Shown: positions 33,716 to 41,529, numbered from the stretch's first letter. The stretch is DNA of 43,185 bases from Alphaproteobacteria bacterium UBA2903 (GCA_002349565.1 DEDN01000002.1:1-43185); one strand, 5' to 3'. The notes: generated from the letters alone by a model not told the origin. Translations and numbers: made by a program.

Positions 33716-34173
33716 TGGACATCGTCATCGCCGCCATCGGGCGGATGAAAGCAAGCCCCGAACTGGAGCTGCTGACGAAATACGTCAAGCAGACGCGCTG
33801 GAACGTTGTCGTCAGAGAATTCGAGGATAAAAAGTCGGGTTCCGTCGACGAACGCAAAAAGCGCGAGGGTGAATTGCTGCTTTCAGCCGTTCCCGACGGC
33901 GCGAAAATCGTTGTGCTGGACGAACGGGGCAAGCTGTTAAGCTCCGAATCGTTCGCGCATAAACTGGGCGCGTGGCAGGACGACGGCTCGCCCGTGGTCG
34001 CTTTTCTGATTGGCGGGGCGGACGGACACGGCGACGACATGCGCGCCCGCGCCGATTTATTGCTGGCGTTCGGCACGATGACGTGGCCGCATTTCCTTGC
34101 CCGCGTGATGCTGACCGAACAGATTTACCGCGCCAAAACGATTTTGGACGGGCATCCGTACCACCGCGCATAA
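33715..34173 (+). CDS. rlmH: 23S rRNA (pseudouridine1915-N3)-methyltransferase
   Basis: This 152-residue SPOUT methyltransferase acts on assembled 70S ribosomes. Its typical features are VVLDERGKLLSSESFA, FLIGGADGHGDD and the C-terminal FGTMTWPHFLARVMLTEQIYRA (split) with YHRA at the end. ATG at 33715 shares a base with the rsfS stop (TAATG). A longer in-frame start at 33682 is not needed. A terminator follows, which closes the obgE-to-rlmH transcript. Confidence 0.95.
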   Translation: MDIVIAAIGRMKASPELELLTKYVKQTRWNVVVREFEDKKSGSVDERKKREGELLLSAVPDGAKIVVLDERGKLLSSESFAHKLGAWQDDGSPVVAFLIGGADGHGDDMRARADLLLAFGTMTWPHFLARVMLTEQIYRAKTILDGHPYHRA

Positions 34174-34176
34174 AGA

Positions 34177-34208
34177 AAAATCCCCGTCTTTTAACGGGGA
34201 TTTTTTTT
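34177..34208 (+). terminator. Rho-independent terminator after rlmH
   Basis: The stem aaaatccccgt (34177-34187) with acggggatttt (from 34194) and a CTTTTA loop is followed by eight T. It ends the plus-strand operon. Confidence 0.92.
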
Positions 34209-34226
34209 AAAGTAAGTTAAAAAATT

Positions 34227-34269
34227 AAAAAAAACCGCCTGACAAAGTTGTTTTCTTTTCACTGGCAGT
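34227..34269 (-). terminator. Probable terminator of the minus-strand lipoprotein gene
   Basis: On the minus strand, actgcc pairs with ggcggt (one U-G pair) around a long A-rich loop and is followed by eight U. It lies about 75 bp past the lipoprotein stop. Positions 34209-34342 otherwise hold no gene. Confidence 0.5.
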
Positions 34270-34342
34270 TTGAATCTTTATCGTTCTGCTTGTTTCCGCA
34301 TCTGTTATTTTACGGATGTTGGAATATTTACCCGCGATGCCT

Positions 34343-34750
34343 TTAATCGTTACTTTCACTTTGTTGATCAGACACGAATTTAAGAAAGGAATGCATAGAA
34401 ATTTTTGACCCTGAGCCCGTATAACGGGGCATTAAAATCGTATCGGCGTTAGCGGTTTCCATTGCTTTGAACAAAGCCCCGCGGGTGCAAGCGGAAGGGG
34501 CAAAATTCCCTTCGGATTCAATCAATTCCGGACCAAACATCAATTTCGTCGGTTCTGAACCGAACAGACCGAACAAATAAGAGTTACATGTGGCGGAAGC
34601 GGCAACTGTTTTTTCCGGAATGATTTCAACTTCCATCGGTTCCGGGATGATACGAGCAGTTTTAAAGTCTACGTCCGCAGCCCCTTTGTAATGACTGGAG
34701 GCGCAAGCCGACAGACTGATAACGGATAAAGCTAATAACAGTTTCTTCAT
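34343..34750 (-). CDS. Small lipoprotein of unknown function
   Basis: This 135-residue protein has a clear lipoprotein signal peptide (MKKLLLALSVISLSAC, lipobox LSAC, Cys16). The mature part has two more Cys (ATCNSY and SACTRG) and ends near MPRYTGSGSKISMHSF. I do not recognise the family. ATG at 34750 is chosen because it starts the signal peptide; the in-frame extension to 34885 translates a structured leader. The gene looks more AT-rich than its neighbours, is alone on the minus strand in a plus-strand block and has its own leader and terminator, all of which suggest acquisition. Confidence 0.75.
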   Translation of the reverse strand: MKKLLLALSVISLSACASSHYKGAADVDFKTARIIPEPMEVEIIPEKTVAASATCNSYLFGLFGSEPTKLMFGPELIESEGNFAPSACTRGALFKAMETANADTILMPRYTGSGSKISMHSFLKFVSDQQSESND

Positions 34751-34818
34751 TTCTGAACAATCCTTGTTAAAGTTAAACAAAAGCCACTTTCCAGCAGAAA
34801 GTGGCGGATGTTCAGAAA
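34750..34818 (-). promoter_or_regulatory. Leader stem covering the lipoprotein ribosome binding site
   Basis: tttctgaaca (34750-34759) is the exact inverted complement of tgttcagaaa (34809-34818), extended by three more pairs after a one-base bulge. The stem would pair the bases from the Shine-Dalgarno (AAGGA) up to the start codon. Inside it lies a second perfect 9-bp hairpin, gccactttc/gaaagtggc (34783-34805). Control of translation by this structure is inference. Confidence 0.55.
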
Positions 34819-34820
34819 CC

Positions 34821-34863
34821 GAAAAAAATAAAAAGACGGCTCGATGCTTTCGTGCAAACAGCC
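34821..34863 (-). terminator. Terminator hairpin in the lipoprotein leader
   Basis: On the minus strand ggct...agcc with an inner tgc/gca pair is followed by GTCTTTTTATTTTTTT. It lies directly after the stop codon of an 18-codon ORF and about 70 bp before the lipoprotein start, so it would either end a small RNA or attenuate the gene. Confidence 0.55.
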
Positions 34864-34920
34864 TTATAACACCGACATCCGCCATAAACGGAAATCGGTG
34901 TATGACTTTTTAGCCGCCAT
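34864..34920 (-). CDS. Possible 18-residue leader peptide
   Basis: ATG at 34920 opens MAAKKSYTDFRLWRMSVL and stops at 34864, immediately before the terminator hairpin. No good Shine-Dalgarno is seen, so translation is uncertain. Its codons span the two mutually exclusive hairpins described for the leader. The peptide sequence resembles, from memory only, small ORFs found near phage ash/icd genes. Confidence 0.25.
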   Translation of the reverse strand: MAAKKSYTDFRLWRMSVL

Positions 34921-34988
34921 ACACAAAGCGACTATATGTACAAGGGTTTCTGACGCCCGGAGTTTGCCTTTTTCGCAAACTCACCTAT

Positions 34989-35017
34989 AGATTATCAAAA
35001 ATTTGCGGTCGGCTCAA
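34989..35017 (-). promoter_or_regulatory. Candidate promoter of the leader RNA
   Basis: On the minus strand TTGAGC (35017-35012) is followed after 17 bp by TAATCT (34994-34989); GATAAT with 15 bp is an alternative. The rest of 35018-35112 is the AT-rich upstream region of gpmI, with TATTAT near 35066 as a possible -10 box on the plus strand. Confidence 0.4.
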
Positions 35018-35112
35018 ATAAAATCATACTCGCCTATTTTTTAGAGTGGAAAACGCGGCGGTTTGTATTATATTAACCGTAATTTCAGGCTTTTGTAACG
35101 GAGTAAAACACC

Positions 35113-36651
35113 ATGGAAGAAATCAAACGTCCCCGTCCCGTCATGCTGTGCATTTTGGACGGCTGGGGTCACCGCGACAGCAAAGAAAACAACGCCATTG
35201 AAACAGGCAACACGCCGAATTGGCACGAATTGGTCAAAACCTGCCCGAACACTTTGATTGCCACGTCGGGGCTAGACGTCGGTCTGCCCGCGGGTCAAAT
35301 GGGCAATTCGGAAGTCGGTCACATGAACATCGGCGCGGGTCGCGTCGTCATGCAGGATTTGCCGAAAATCGACCAAGCCTGCGCGGACGGTTCTTTGGCG
35401 AAACGCCCCGCCGTCGTCGATTTGATTGAAAAACTGAAAGCGTCCAAAGGCACGTGCCACCTGTTGGGGTTGATGAGCCCCGGCGGCGTTCATTCCCACA
35501 TCAACCACATCATCGCTTTGGCAAAGATTTTGGACGGTGAAAACATCCCCGTCGCCGTTCACGCTTTTCTGGACGGCCGCGATGTTCCGCCCGATTCGGC
35601 TTTGGGCTATGTCAAAGACTTTGAAAACGCCGTCAAAGGCTTGAAAAACGTTCATATCAAGACCGTTTCGGGACGTTATTACGCCATGGACCGCGACAAC
35701 CGCTGGGAACGCGTAAAGCTGGCGTTTGACGCGATGATGAGCGGCAAAGGCAACCATGCCGATTCCGCTGAAGCCGCGATTGAAGCGTCCTATGCCGAAA
35801 AAGTGTTCGACGAATTCGTGATTCCCGCCGTTATCGGCGACTACAAGGGCATGAACGACGGCGACGGCATTTTGTTTGCGAACTTCCGTTCCGACCGCGC
35901 TCGCGAAATCATGTACGCGCTGGCGGACAAACCGTTCGACAAATTCGCCCGCGAAAAAACGGTCGATTTTGCGGCTGTCGTCGGCATGACGCAGTATTCC
36001 GCCGATCACGATCGCTTCGTCAAGCCGATTTTCCCGCCCGAACAGCTGAAAAACATCTTTGGCGAAGTCGTTTCCAACGCGGGCATGACTCAGCTGCGCA
36101 TTGCGGAAACCGAAAAATACGCGCACGTCACATTCTTCTTTAACGGCGGCGAAGAACGCTTGTTCAAAGGCGAAGAACGCATTTTGATTCCGTCGCCGAA
36201 AGTCGCAACCTACGACTTGAAGCCCGAAATGAGCGCGTTTGAAGTCTGCGACGCTTTGGTCGACGCGATTGATTCGGGCAAGTTCGACACGATTATCGTG
36301 AACTTTGCGAACGGCGACATGGTCGGTCACACGGGCATTATGTCCGCCGCCGTCAAAGCCGCCGAAGCCGTCGACAAATGCCTCGGCAGACTGGAAGACG
36401 CGATTAAACGCGCGGGCGGCGTAATGCTGGTTACCGCCGATCACGGCAACTGCGAACTGATGAAGGACGAAAAAACGGGCGCGCCCTACACCGCGCACAC
36501 GACGTTCAAAGTCCCCGTTGTCCTGTTCAACGGACCGAAAGGCGCGACTTTGCGCGACGGCGGACGTCTGGCGGACTTGGCGCCGACTCTGCTGCAGCTG
36601 CTGGGCTTGAAACAGCCTGCGGAAATGACGGGCAAATCGCTGTTGAAGTAA
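35113..36651 (+). CDS. gpmI: 2,3-bisphosphoglycerate-independent phosphoglycerate mutase
   Basis: This 512-residue Mn-dependent enzyme interconverts 3- and 2-phosphoglycerate in glycolysis. It begins PVMLCILDGWGHR (metal-binding Asp). The catalytic Ser lies in MGNSEVGHMNIGAGR, and FLDGRDVPPDSA, NFRSDRAREI, VTADHGNCE and TAHTTFKVPVV follow. AACGGAG lies upstream of the ATG. Its usual alphaproteobacterial neighbours rlmH and envC flank it, but here a foreign-looking cassette separates it from rlmH. Confidence 0.96.
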   Translation: MEEIKRPRPVMLCILDGWGHRDSKENNAIETGNTPNWHELVKTCPNTLIATSGLDVGLPAGQMGNSEVGHMNIGAGRVVMQDLPKIDQACADGSLAKRPAVVDLIEKLKASKGTCHLLGLMSPGGVHSHINHIIALAKILDGENIPVAVHAFLDGRDVPPDSALGYVKDFENAVKGLKNVHIKTVSGRYYAMDRDNRWERVKLAFDAMMSGKGNHADSAEAAIEASYAEKVFDEFVIPAVIGDYKGMNDGDGILFANFRSDRAREIMYALADKPFDKFAREKTVDFAAVVGMTQYSADHDRFVKPIFPPEQLKNIFGEVVSNAGMTQLRIAETEKYAHVTFFFNGGEERLFKGEERILIPSPKVATYDLKPEMSAFEVCDALVDAIDSGKFDTIIVNFANGDMVGHTGIMSAAVKAAEAVDKCLGRLEDAIKRAGGVMLVTADHGNCELMKDEKTGAPYTAHTTFKVPVVLFNGPKGATLRDGGRLADLAPTLLQLLGLKQPAEMTGKSLLK

Positions 36652-36655
36652 GCTG

Positions 36656-37828
36656 ATGACTTTTAAAAAGACGACGATACTGTTTTGCGTGATGCTGTTC
36701 GCGGGGAACGTGTCGCCGTCTTTTGTTTACGCCGCGACGGACAAAGCGCAAGCCAAGGCGGAATTGTCGAAAATCAATTCCGAAATCAAAGCCGCCGAAC
36801 AAAAACACAGGGAATTGCGCGAAAAAGCCCAAGCCGCCCGACAGGAAATTCTGGACGTGCGGCGCAAAATGGTGCGCGCGGCGGGCTCCATTCAGGAACA
36901 GGAAGAAAGTCTGGACAGGCTGGAGGAAAAACTGGCGGAATTCGAAGCGCAGCAGGCGTTGATGAAAAACCGTCTGGAAATCCGCAAAGAACAGCGTCTG
37001 CGCGTTTTGGCGGCTTTGCAAAATCTGGCGTGGAAGCCGACGGAAGCCCTCTTAATCCAGCCTTTGCCGCCGCAGGACACTTTACGAAGCGCGCTGCTGT
37101 TGCGCGAAGCCGTGCCGCGGTTGGAGTATTCGACCGAAGGTTTGCGCAAGGATTTGATGAAAGTCGCCAGCTTGACGACCGCGATTCGGGCGCAGTACGC
37201 GCAAATCAAAACGATGACGCGGCGGCTGGAACAAAAGCGCAAAAACATGGATGCGCTTATCGGGAAAAAATCGCGGCTGCAGACGGCTTTCGCCAGTGAA
37301 AGCGCGCGCGCGAAAAGCAAAGCCGAAAATCTGGCGAAACAGGCGGGCGACTTGAAAGATTTGTTGGCGCGTTTGGACGCGGAAAGCCGCCGTCAAAAGC
37401 AAATGCGCCCGACGCAAAGCAGCGTGCCGACGGGGGCTTTTATGGCGGCGAAAGGGCGGATTCCCTATCCCGTCAAAGGCAACATCATCAAAAATTTCGG
37501 CGATATGACCGACGCGGGCAGCGCGTCCAAAGGCATTATCATCCGCACGCGCGCCAACGCGCAGGTGATTTCGCCTTATGACGGCACGGTGCTGTTCGCG
37601 GGACCGTTCCGCGGCTACGGTCAACTGGTCATCATCGAACACGGCGACGGGTATCACACTTTGCTGGCGGGGTTGGGACGGCTGGACACGGCGGTCGGTC
37701 AATCGCTGCTGGCGGGCGAACCCGTAGGAATAATGGTAGCGCAAACGCAGCCGACGCTGTATATTGAGTTACGCAAAAACGGTCAGCCGATAAATCCGGC
37801 GGGCTTTATGAACCGGAAAAGGGGATAA
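36656..37828 (+). CDS. envC: EnvC-like murein hydrolase activator
   Basis: This 390-residue exported protein has a signal peptide (residues 1-27), a long coiled coil (about 28-250) and a C-terminal LytM/M23 domain (about 268-385: YPVKGNIIKNFG, ISPYDGTVLFAGPFRGYGQLVIIEHGDGY split in the usual places). The zinc ligands of active M23 peptidases are missing: SKGIIIRT lacks the first His and LYIELRKNG lacks the HxH. This is normal for EnvC, which activates amidases at division rather than cutting itself. It starts 4 bp after gpmI and is 3 bp before ctpA. Confidence 0.88.
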   Translation: MTFKKTTILFCVMLFAGNVSPSFVYAATDKAQAKAELSKINSEIKAAEQKHRELREKAQAARQEILDVRRKMVRAAGSIQEQEESLDRLEEKLAEFEAQQALMKNRLEIRKEQRLRVLAALQNLAWKPTEALLIQPLPPQDTLRSALLLREAVPRLEYSTEGLRKDLMKVASLTTAIRAQYAQIKTMTRRLEQKRKNMDALIGKKSRLQTAFASESARAKSKAENLAKQAGDLKDLLARLDAESRRQKQMRPTQSSVPTGAFMAAKGRIPYPVKGNIIKNFGDMTDAGSASKGIIIRTRANAQVISPYDGTVLFAGPFRGYGQLVIIEHGDGYHTLLAGLGRLDTAVGQSLLAGEPVGIMVAQTQPTLYIELRKNGQPINPAGFMNRKRG

Positions 37829-37831
37829 AAC

Positions 37832-39145
37832 ATGAAACGTTTCACAGCGGCTTTTTTGGCTTTGTCATTGTTGGCAACGCCCGTTTCCGCCAAAGAAAAA
37901 TCGGCGGAACCCGAAAAAAAGACCGAATCCAACGATTCGGTGTACAAGTATTTAAACGTGTTCAGCGAAACGTTCAAACGCGCGCGCACCGATTATGTCG
38001 AAGAAGTCCCCGCCGACAAACTGATAGAATACGCCATCAACGGTATGCTGTCGTCGCTTGACCCCCATTCGTCGTATCTGGACGTCGAAACGTTCAAGGA
38101 AATGCGCGAACAGACCAAGGGTGAATTCGGCGGTTTGGGCATTGAAGTCACCATGGACAACGGCTGGGTCAAGGTTGTGTCCCCGATTGACGACACTCCC
38201 GCCGCCAAAGCAGGCATCCGGTCGGGCGACTATATCACGCACATCGACGGCACGACGGTTTTGGGGCTGACTTTGAGCCAAGCGGTCGATAAAATGCGCG
38301 GTCCGTTGAACTCCAAAGTCAAACTGACCGTCCGCCGCAAAAACAAAGAACCGTTTGATGTAACTTTGACGCGCGACGCGATTAAAATCCGGTCGGTCAA
38401 AACCGAAGACAAGGGAACGGTCGGCTATATCCGCATTTCGTCCTTTTCCGATTCGACGACGGACGACGTGAAAAAAGCGGTCGCCAAAATCAAAAAGGAT
38501 CATCCGAACGATTTGTCGGGATACGTCATTGATTTGCGCAACAATCCGGGCGGACTGCTGGATCAAGCCGTTTCGGTCGCCGATTTGTTTTTGGACGAAG
38601 GCGAAATCGTTTCAACGCGCCCGCGCCGTTCGGACGAAACGCAGCGCTATACGGCGACCAAAGGCGACGAAGCGGACGGCATGCCGATTGTTGTTTTGAT
38701 TAACGAAGGTTCGGCTTCGGCGGCGGAAATCGTCGCAGGGGCTTTGCAGGATCATCGGCGCGCGGTTGTTGCCGGCATGCGTTCGTTCGGCAAAGGGTCG
38801 GTGCAGACGGTTATTCCCGTGACGGGCTTCGGCGCGATTCGTCTGACAACGGCGCGGTATTACACGCCGTCGGGGCGTTCGATTCAGGCGAAAGGCATCG
38901 AACCCGACATTCAGATTCCCGTGGCGCACATTGAATACGCGGCGGGACGTTCCGATGAATTTACGGAAGCGACTTTGCCCAATGCTTTGGCGAAACAGGA
39001 CGACCCCAAGGGCAAAAAATCCAAAAAAGCCAAAGAACCCGATCCGTTCGACGAAAAACCCGCCGAAGAAAAAAAGGTCGAGGATTATCAGCTTGACCGC
39101 GCCATGGACATTGTCAAAGCCATGGGCATTTACCGCAGCAAATAA
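37832..39145 (+). CDS. ctpA: Carboxyl-terminal processing protease CtpA (S41)
   Basis: This 437-residue periplasmic protease has a signal peptide (cut near VSA-KE, residue 20). The PDZ domain (about 90-175) contains GGLGIEV and AKAGIRSGDYI. The S41 domain has YVIDLRNNPGGLLDQAV, the Ser in NEGSASAAEIVAGAL and the Lys in RSFGKGSVQT, so the Ser-Lys dyad is intact. The C-terminus has a Lys/Glu/Pro-rich stretch. It lies in the conserved envC-ctpA-deacetylase order. Confidence 0.94.
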   Translation: MKRFTAAFLALSLLATPVSAKEKSAEPEKKTESNDSVYKYLNVFSETFKRARTDYVEEVPADKLIEYAINGMLSSLDPHSSYLDVETFKEMREQTKGEFGGLGIEVTMDNGWVKVVSPIDDTPAAKAGIRSGDYITHIDGTTVLGLTLSQAVDKMRGPLNSKVKLTVRRKNKEPFDVTLTRDAIKIRSVKTEDKGTVGYIRISSFSDSTTDDVKKAVAKIKKDHPNDLSGYVIDLRNNPGGLLDQAVSVADLFLDEGEIVSTRPRRSDETQRYTATKGDEADGMPIVVLINEGSASAAEIVAGALQDHRRAVVAGMRSFGKGSVQTVIPVTGFGAIRLTTARYYTPSGRSIQAKGIEPDIQIPVAHIEYAAGRSDEFTEATLPNALAKQDDPKGKKSKKAKEPDPFDEKPAEEKKVEDYQLDRAMDIVKAMGIYRSK

Positions 39146-39154
39146 GGATTGTCC

Positions 39155-40687
39155 ATGATTTCCGCCGCTTTCGATTCCGAAAAAAAGAAAAGCTCCGCCC
39201 GTCAGGCTTTCCGTGCGGTGGCGGGACTGGCGGCCGTTACGTTTCTGTTTGCGGCGGCAGGGGTGTATTGGTCGTTTTTCGACACGCCGCTGCCCGCCGT
39301 GAAGTTTGTTTTGAAAAACGCGCCGACGGTTGAACTCATCAGTCCGCGCCCGCCCGAAAAAAACGTTGTTCAAGCGCCGACGGGAAACGCCGAGCTGATC
39401 AAGGAAATCGAGGAACATAAAAAATCCGTCGATGCCGCCGCCGAATCGCTGAAGCAAAAGGTGGAAGCCGCCCCCGAACCCGAAGATCCCGCCGTTGTCG
39501 AACTGCATCGGGAACAGGCAAGACAGGCGGATGAAAAAATCGCGCAGATTGCCGCTTTGGCGCAGGAACGTGCTGAAAAGGAACGGCAAAAGCAGGAATT
39601 GCCCGCGATTGTCGCCGATCATGAAAAATCGGCAAAAGAGGAGTTTTCCGCCTACGCTCCGCCTCAGGAACCCGTTGCCAAAACGCCGAAAGCAAAGCCG
39701 AAATTCACTTTGCCCGTTTTGAAAAGCCCCGATTTGAAAACCGCGCTGACAAAACCGTCGGCGGGGTATTATCTGCATGAAAGCGGGGAACGCCTGCCTT
39801 TGCCCGAACTGGTGCATACGACGCTGGTCGAATCTTTGCCGAATTTCGCCGCAATCAAGCAAAAAGAAGCCAAAGGCACATTGCCGCTGACGGCGATTCA
39901 GCCTTTGCCGTCTTTGCGCAAGGACGGCTTGCCCGTCAAAGCGGCGAACGGATTGACGCCGTCCAAAGCGTACGCCGCAACCGTTGCCGAAAAGCCCGCC
40001 GTGCCGTATATCGCCGTTTTGCTGTCGGGATTGGGGCGGCGCAGCAACGTGACGGAATCCGCCGTCAATTCGATGCCAGCCGCTGTTTCGATGTCGTTTT
40101 CACCCTATACGCCGCGGCTGAAGGAATATGTTGAAAACGCGCGCAAAGCGGGGCATGAAACGCTGTTGGACATGCCGATGCAGCACGGGACTTTTCCCGA
40201 AACCGATCCCGGTCCTTTGGGATTGGTCGGCGGATTGCCCGAACACGAAAACCACAACCGTCTGCACAAAGTCATGGGGGCGGATGTTGCTTACATCGGT
40301 TTGGCGGCGCAAAGGAATCAAAACTTTTCGTATTACGCTGCGGCGGAAATGAAAAAGTTTGTTGAAGAAATCGATGTGCGCGGCTTGATTATGATTGCGG
40401 GATCGGATGAAACCGATATGCCGATCTTTGAAAAAACGATTCGTCCCGATGTGTATATCGCCGACAACTTGTATCGGGCGGCGATTAAAGCGCGGCTGGA
40501 AAAAGTTTTGAAACTGGCGCGGGAAAACGGGCATGCTTTTGTCAGAATCGAAGCCTATCCCGTAACCATGGTCGCGCTGATTGAATTTATGAAATCGTTG
40601 ACGCCGACCGAGGAAAATCCCGTCCCGCAGGCGGTATTCGTTCCCGTGTCGTACCTTGCCCAACAAACCGCGGAGGCGAAAAAATGA
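39155..40687 (+). CDS. Divergent polysaccharide deacetylase family protein
   Basis: This 510-residue protein has a cytoplasmic N-terminus and one membrane anchor (about residues 24-45). A Glu/Lys/Ala-rich, probably coiled, periplasmic linker runs to about residue 270. The C-terminal domain (from VPYIAVLLSGLG) belongs to the divergent polysaccharide deacetylase (YibQ-like) group: MSFSPYTPRLKEYVENARKAGHETLLDMPMQ in pieces, then DVRGLIMIAGSDETD. The linker is unusually long. AAGGA sits 7 bases before ATG 39155. It couples to rppH by a 4-bp overlap. Confidence 0.85.
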   Translation: MISAAFDSEKKKSSARQAFRAVAGLAAVTFLFAAAGVYWSFFDTPLPAVKFVLKNAPTVELISPRPPEKNVVQAPTGNAELIKEIEEHKKSVDAAAESLKQKVEAAPEPEDPAVVELHREQARQADEKIAQIAALAQERAEKERQKQELPAIVADHEKSAKEEFSAYAPPQEPVAKTPKAKPKFTLPVLKSPDLKTALTKPSAGYYLHESGERLPLPELVHTTLVESLPNFAAIKQKEAKGTLPLTAIQPLPSLRKDGLPVKAANGLTPSKAYAATVAEKPAVPYIAVLLSGLGRRSNVTESAVNSMPAAVSMSFSPYTPRLKEYVENARKAGHETLLDMPMQHGTFPETDPGPLGLVGGLPEHENHNRLHKVMGADVAYIGLAAQRNQNFSYYAAAEMKKFVEEIDVRGLIMIAGSDETDMPIFEKTIRPDVYIADNLYRAAIKARLEKVLKLARENGHAFVRIEAYPVTMVALIEFMKSLTPTEENPVPQAVFVPVSYLAQQTAEAKK

Positions 40688-41202
40688 AAAAAGAGTACCG
40701 TCCGAACGTCGGACTGATGGTTTTGAATCACGCGGGCGACGTGTTTACGGCGCACCGTGTCGACACCCGCAAAAAAGGCTGGCAAATGCCGCAGGGCGGA
40801 ATCGATGCGGGCGAAGACCCGTATACCGCCGCTTTGCGCGAATTAAAAGAGGAAACGGGCATAAAATCCGTTTCTTTGATTGCGGAAAGCACACATTGGT
40901 ACACTTACGATTTTCCGGCGGATGTGACTTTTGTCAGCGAAAAGAAAAAAAAGTTCGCGGGGCAAACGCAAAAATGGTTTTTATTCGAATTTACGGGCGA
41001 CGAATCGGAAATCAACATCAATCAGGACCATGCCGAATTTTGCGAATGGGCATGGACGCCCGTTGAACGGGTTGCCGATATGATTGTCGATTTCAAACGC
41101 GCCGTTTACGAACAAGTCATTGACGAATTTATGCCTTTTGTCGAAGCCGTCCGCGCTGCAGCCTTGCCCGCAGAGGGGATTATCGAAACCGCAAGGGCAT
41201 AG
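40684..41202 (+). CDS. rppH: RNA pyrophosphohydrolase
   Basis: This 172-residue Nudix enzyme removes pyrophosphate from mRNA 5' ends to start decay. It begins YRPNVGLMVLNHAGDVF; the Nudix box is GGIDAGEDPYTAALRELKEETGI (in two halves, all Glu ligands present), with WQMPQGG before it and QTQKWFLFEF after. It ends the conserved block; the last gene starts inside the preceding stop (ATGA at 40684). Confidence 0.94.
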   Translation: MKKEYRPNVGLMVLNHAGDVFTAHRVDTRKKGWQMPQGGIDAGEDPYTAALRELKEETGIKSVSLIAESTHWYTYDFPADVTFVSEKKKKFAGQTQKWFLFEFTGDESEININQDHAEFCEWAWTPVERVADMIVDFKRAVYEQVIDEFMPFVEAVRAAALPAEGIIETARA

Positions 41203-41248
41203 CCCGCGGCGGTTTCGGGACGATGACGCATGCGTGCCGACCAGGGCA

Positions 41249-41290
41249 GGGATTGCCGCGTCGTGTCTGGCGACACTCCTCGCAATTGCG
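41249..41290. repeat. REP-like palindromic element
   Basis: gggattgcc...gcaattgcg encloses a gtgtctggcgacac hairpin. It is related in its outer frame to 814-849. It lies 46 bp after rppH, the first of five palindromic units in the 486-bp gap 41203-41688, which otherwise holds no gene. Confidence 0.55.
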
Positions 41291-41298
41291 ATAAATGT

Positions 41299-41380
41299 TT
41301 GAAAAATAAAAGAAGAATCGAAACTGCAAGTCCCGACAGGGGCGCGGCTGGCTCATGCAGATATGGCACCCCCGTACCGA
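41299..41380 (+). repeat. Dispersed intergenic repeat, copy 2
   Basis: ttgaaaaataaaagaagaat...gtcccgacaggggcgcggct matches 724-773 with a few substitutions and one base less; the tggcaccc part follows at the same distance. It has the same orientation as copy 1. Confidence 0.7.
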
Positions 41381-41389
41381 GCTCTCTTC

Positions 41390-41423
41390 GTCATTGCGAC
41401 GCCCTTTAGGGCTGTGGCGATCC
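41390..41423. repeat. REP-like element (inverted orientation)
   Basis: gtcattgcgac-gccct-tta-gggc-tgtggcgatcc holds a short hairpin and is the reverse-oriented form of the ggattgc...gcaatgac unit at 41459. Confidence 0.55.
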
Positions 41424-41458
41424 ATTTGCAGAATGCCAATCGCAAATGCGGAGTCAAT

Positions 41459-41492
41459 GGATTGCTTTGTCGCTTCGCTCCGCGCAATGACG
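41459..41492. repeat. REP-like element
   Basis: ggattgctttgtcgcttcgctccgcgcaatgacg is the classic form of a palindromic repeat that is common between genes in several alphaproteobacterial groups. Confidence 0.65.
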
Positions 41493-41529
41493 ATTCCGAT
41501 GGCGCGTTTTATCCGTGCCGACCAATCAC

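Larger units (their letters stand above)
34821..34988 (-). ncRNA. Structured leader RNA, C4-antisense-like
   Basis: The minus-strand transcript contains a perfect 8-bp hairpin, gagtttgc-gaaaaag-gcaaactc (34982-34960), then CGGGCGTCAGAAACCC. Two hairpins follow that share bases and cannot both form: gtgtatg/catacac (34924-34898) and acaccga/tcggtgt (34901-34869). The terminator hairpin comes last. The segment aaactccgggcgtcagaaaccc and the stem order remind me of the C4 antisense RNAs that control phage P1/P7/P4-type ant, icd and ash genes. This is recall, not a search, so the class is uncertain; that the region is structured is visible. Confidence 0.4.

Noticed and set aside
34751..34885. N-terminal 45-residue extension of the lipoprotein
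   Set aside because: The extension would precede a canonical lipoprotein signal peptide and translates the terminator and stem structures; the ATG at 34750 gives a standard lipobox protein.
36656..37828. Missing zinc ligands in the EnvC M23 domain as a sign of decay
   Set aside because: Degenerate LytM domains are normal for EnvC-type amidase activators.
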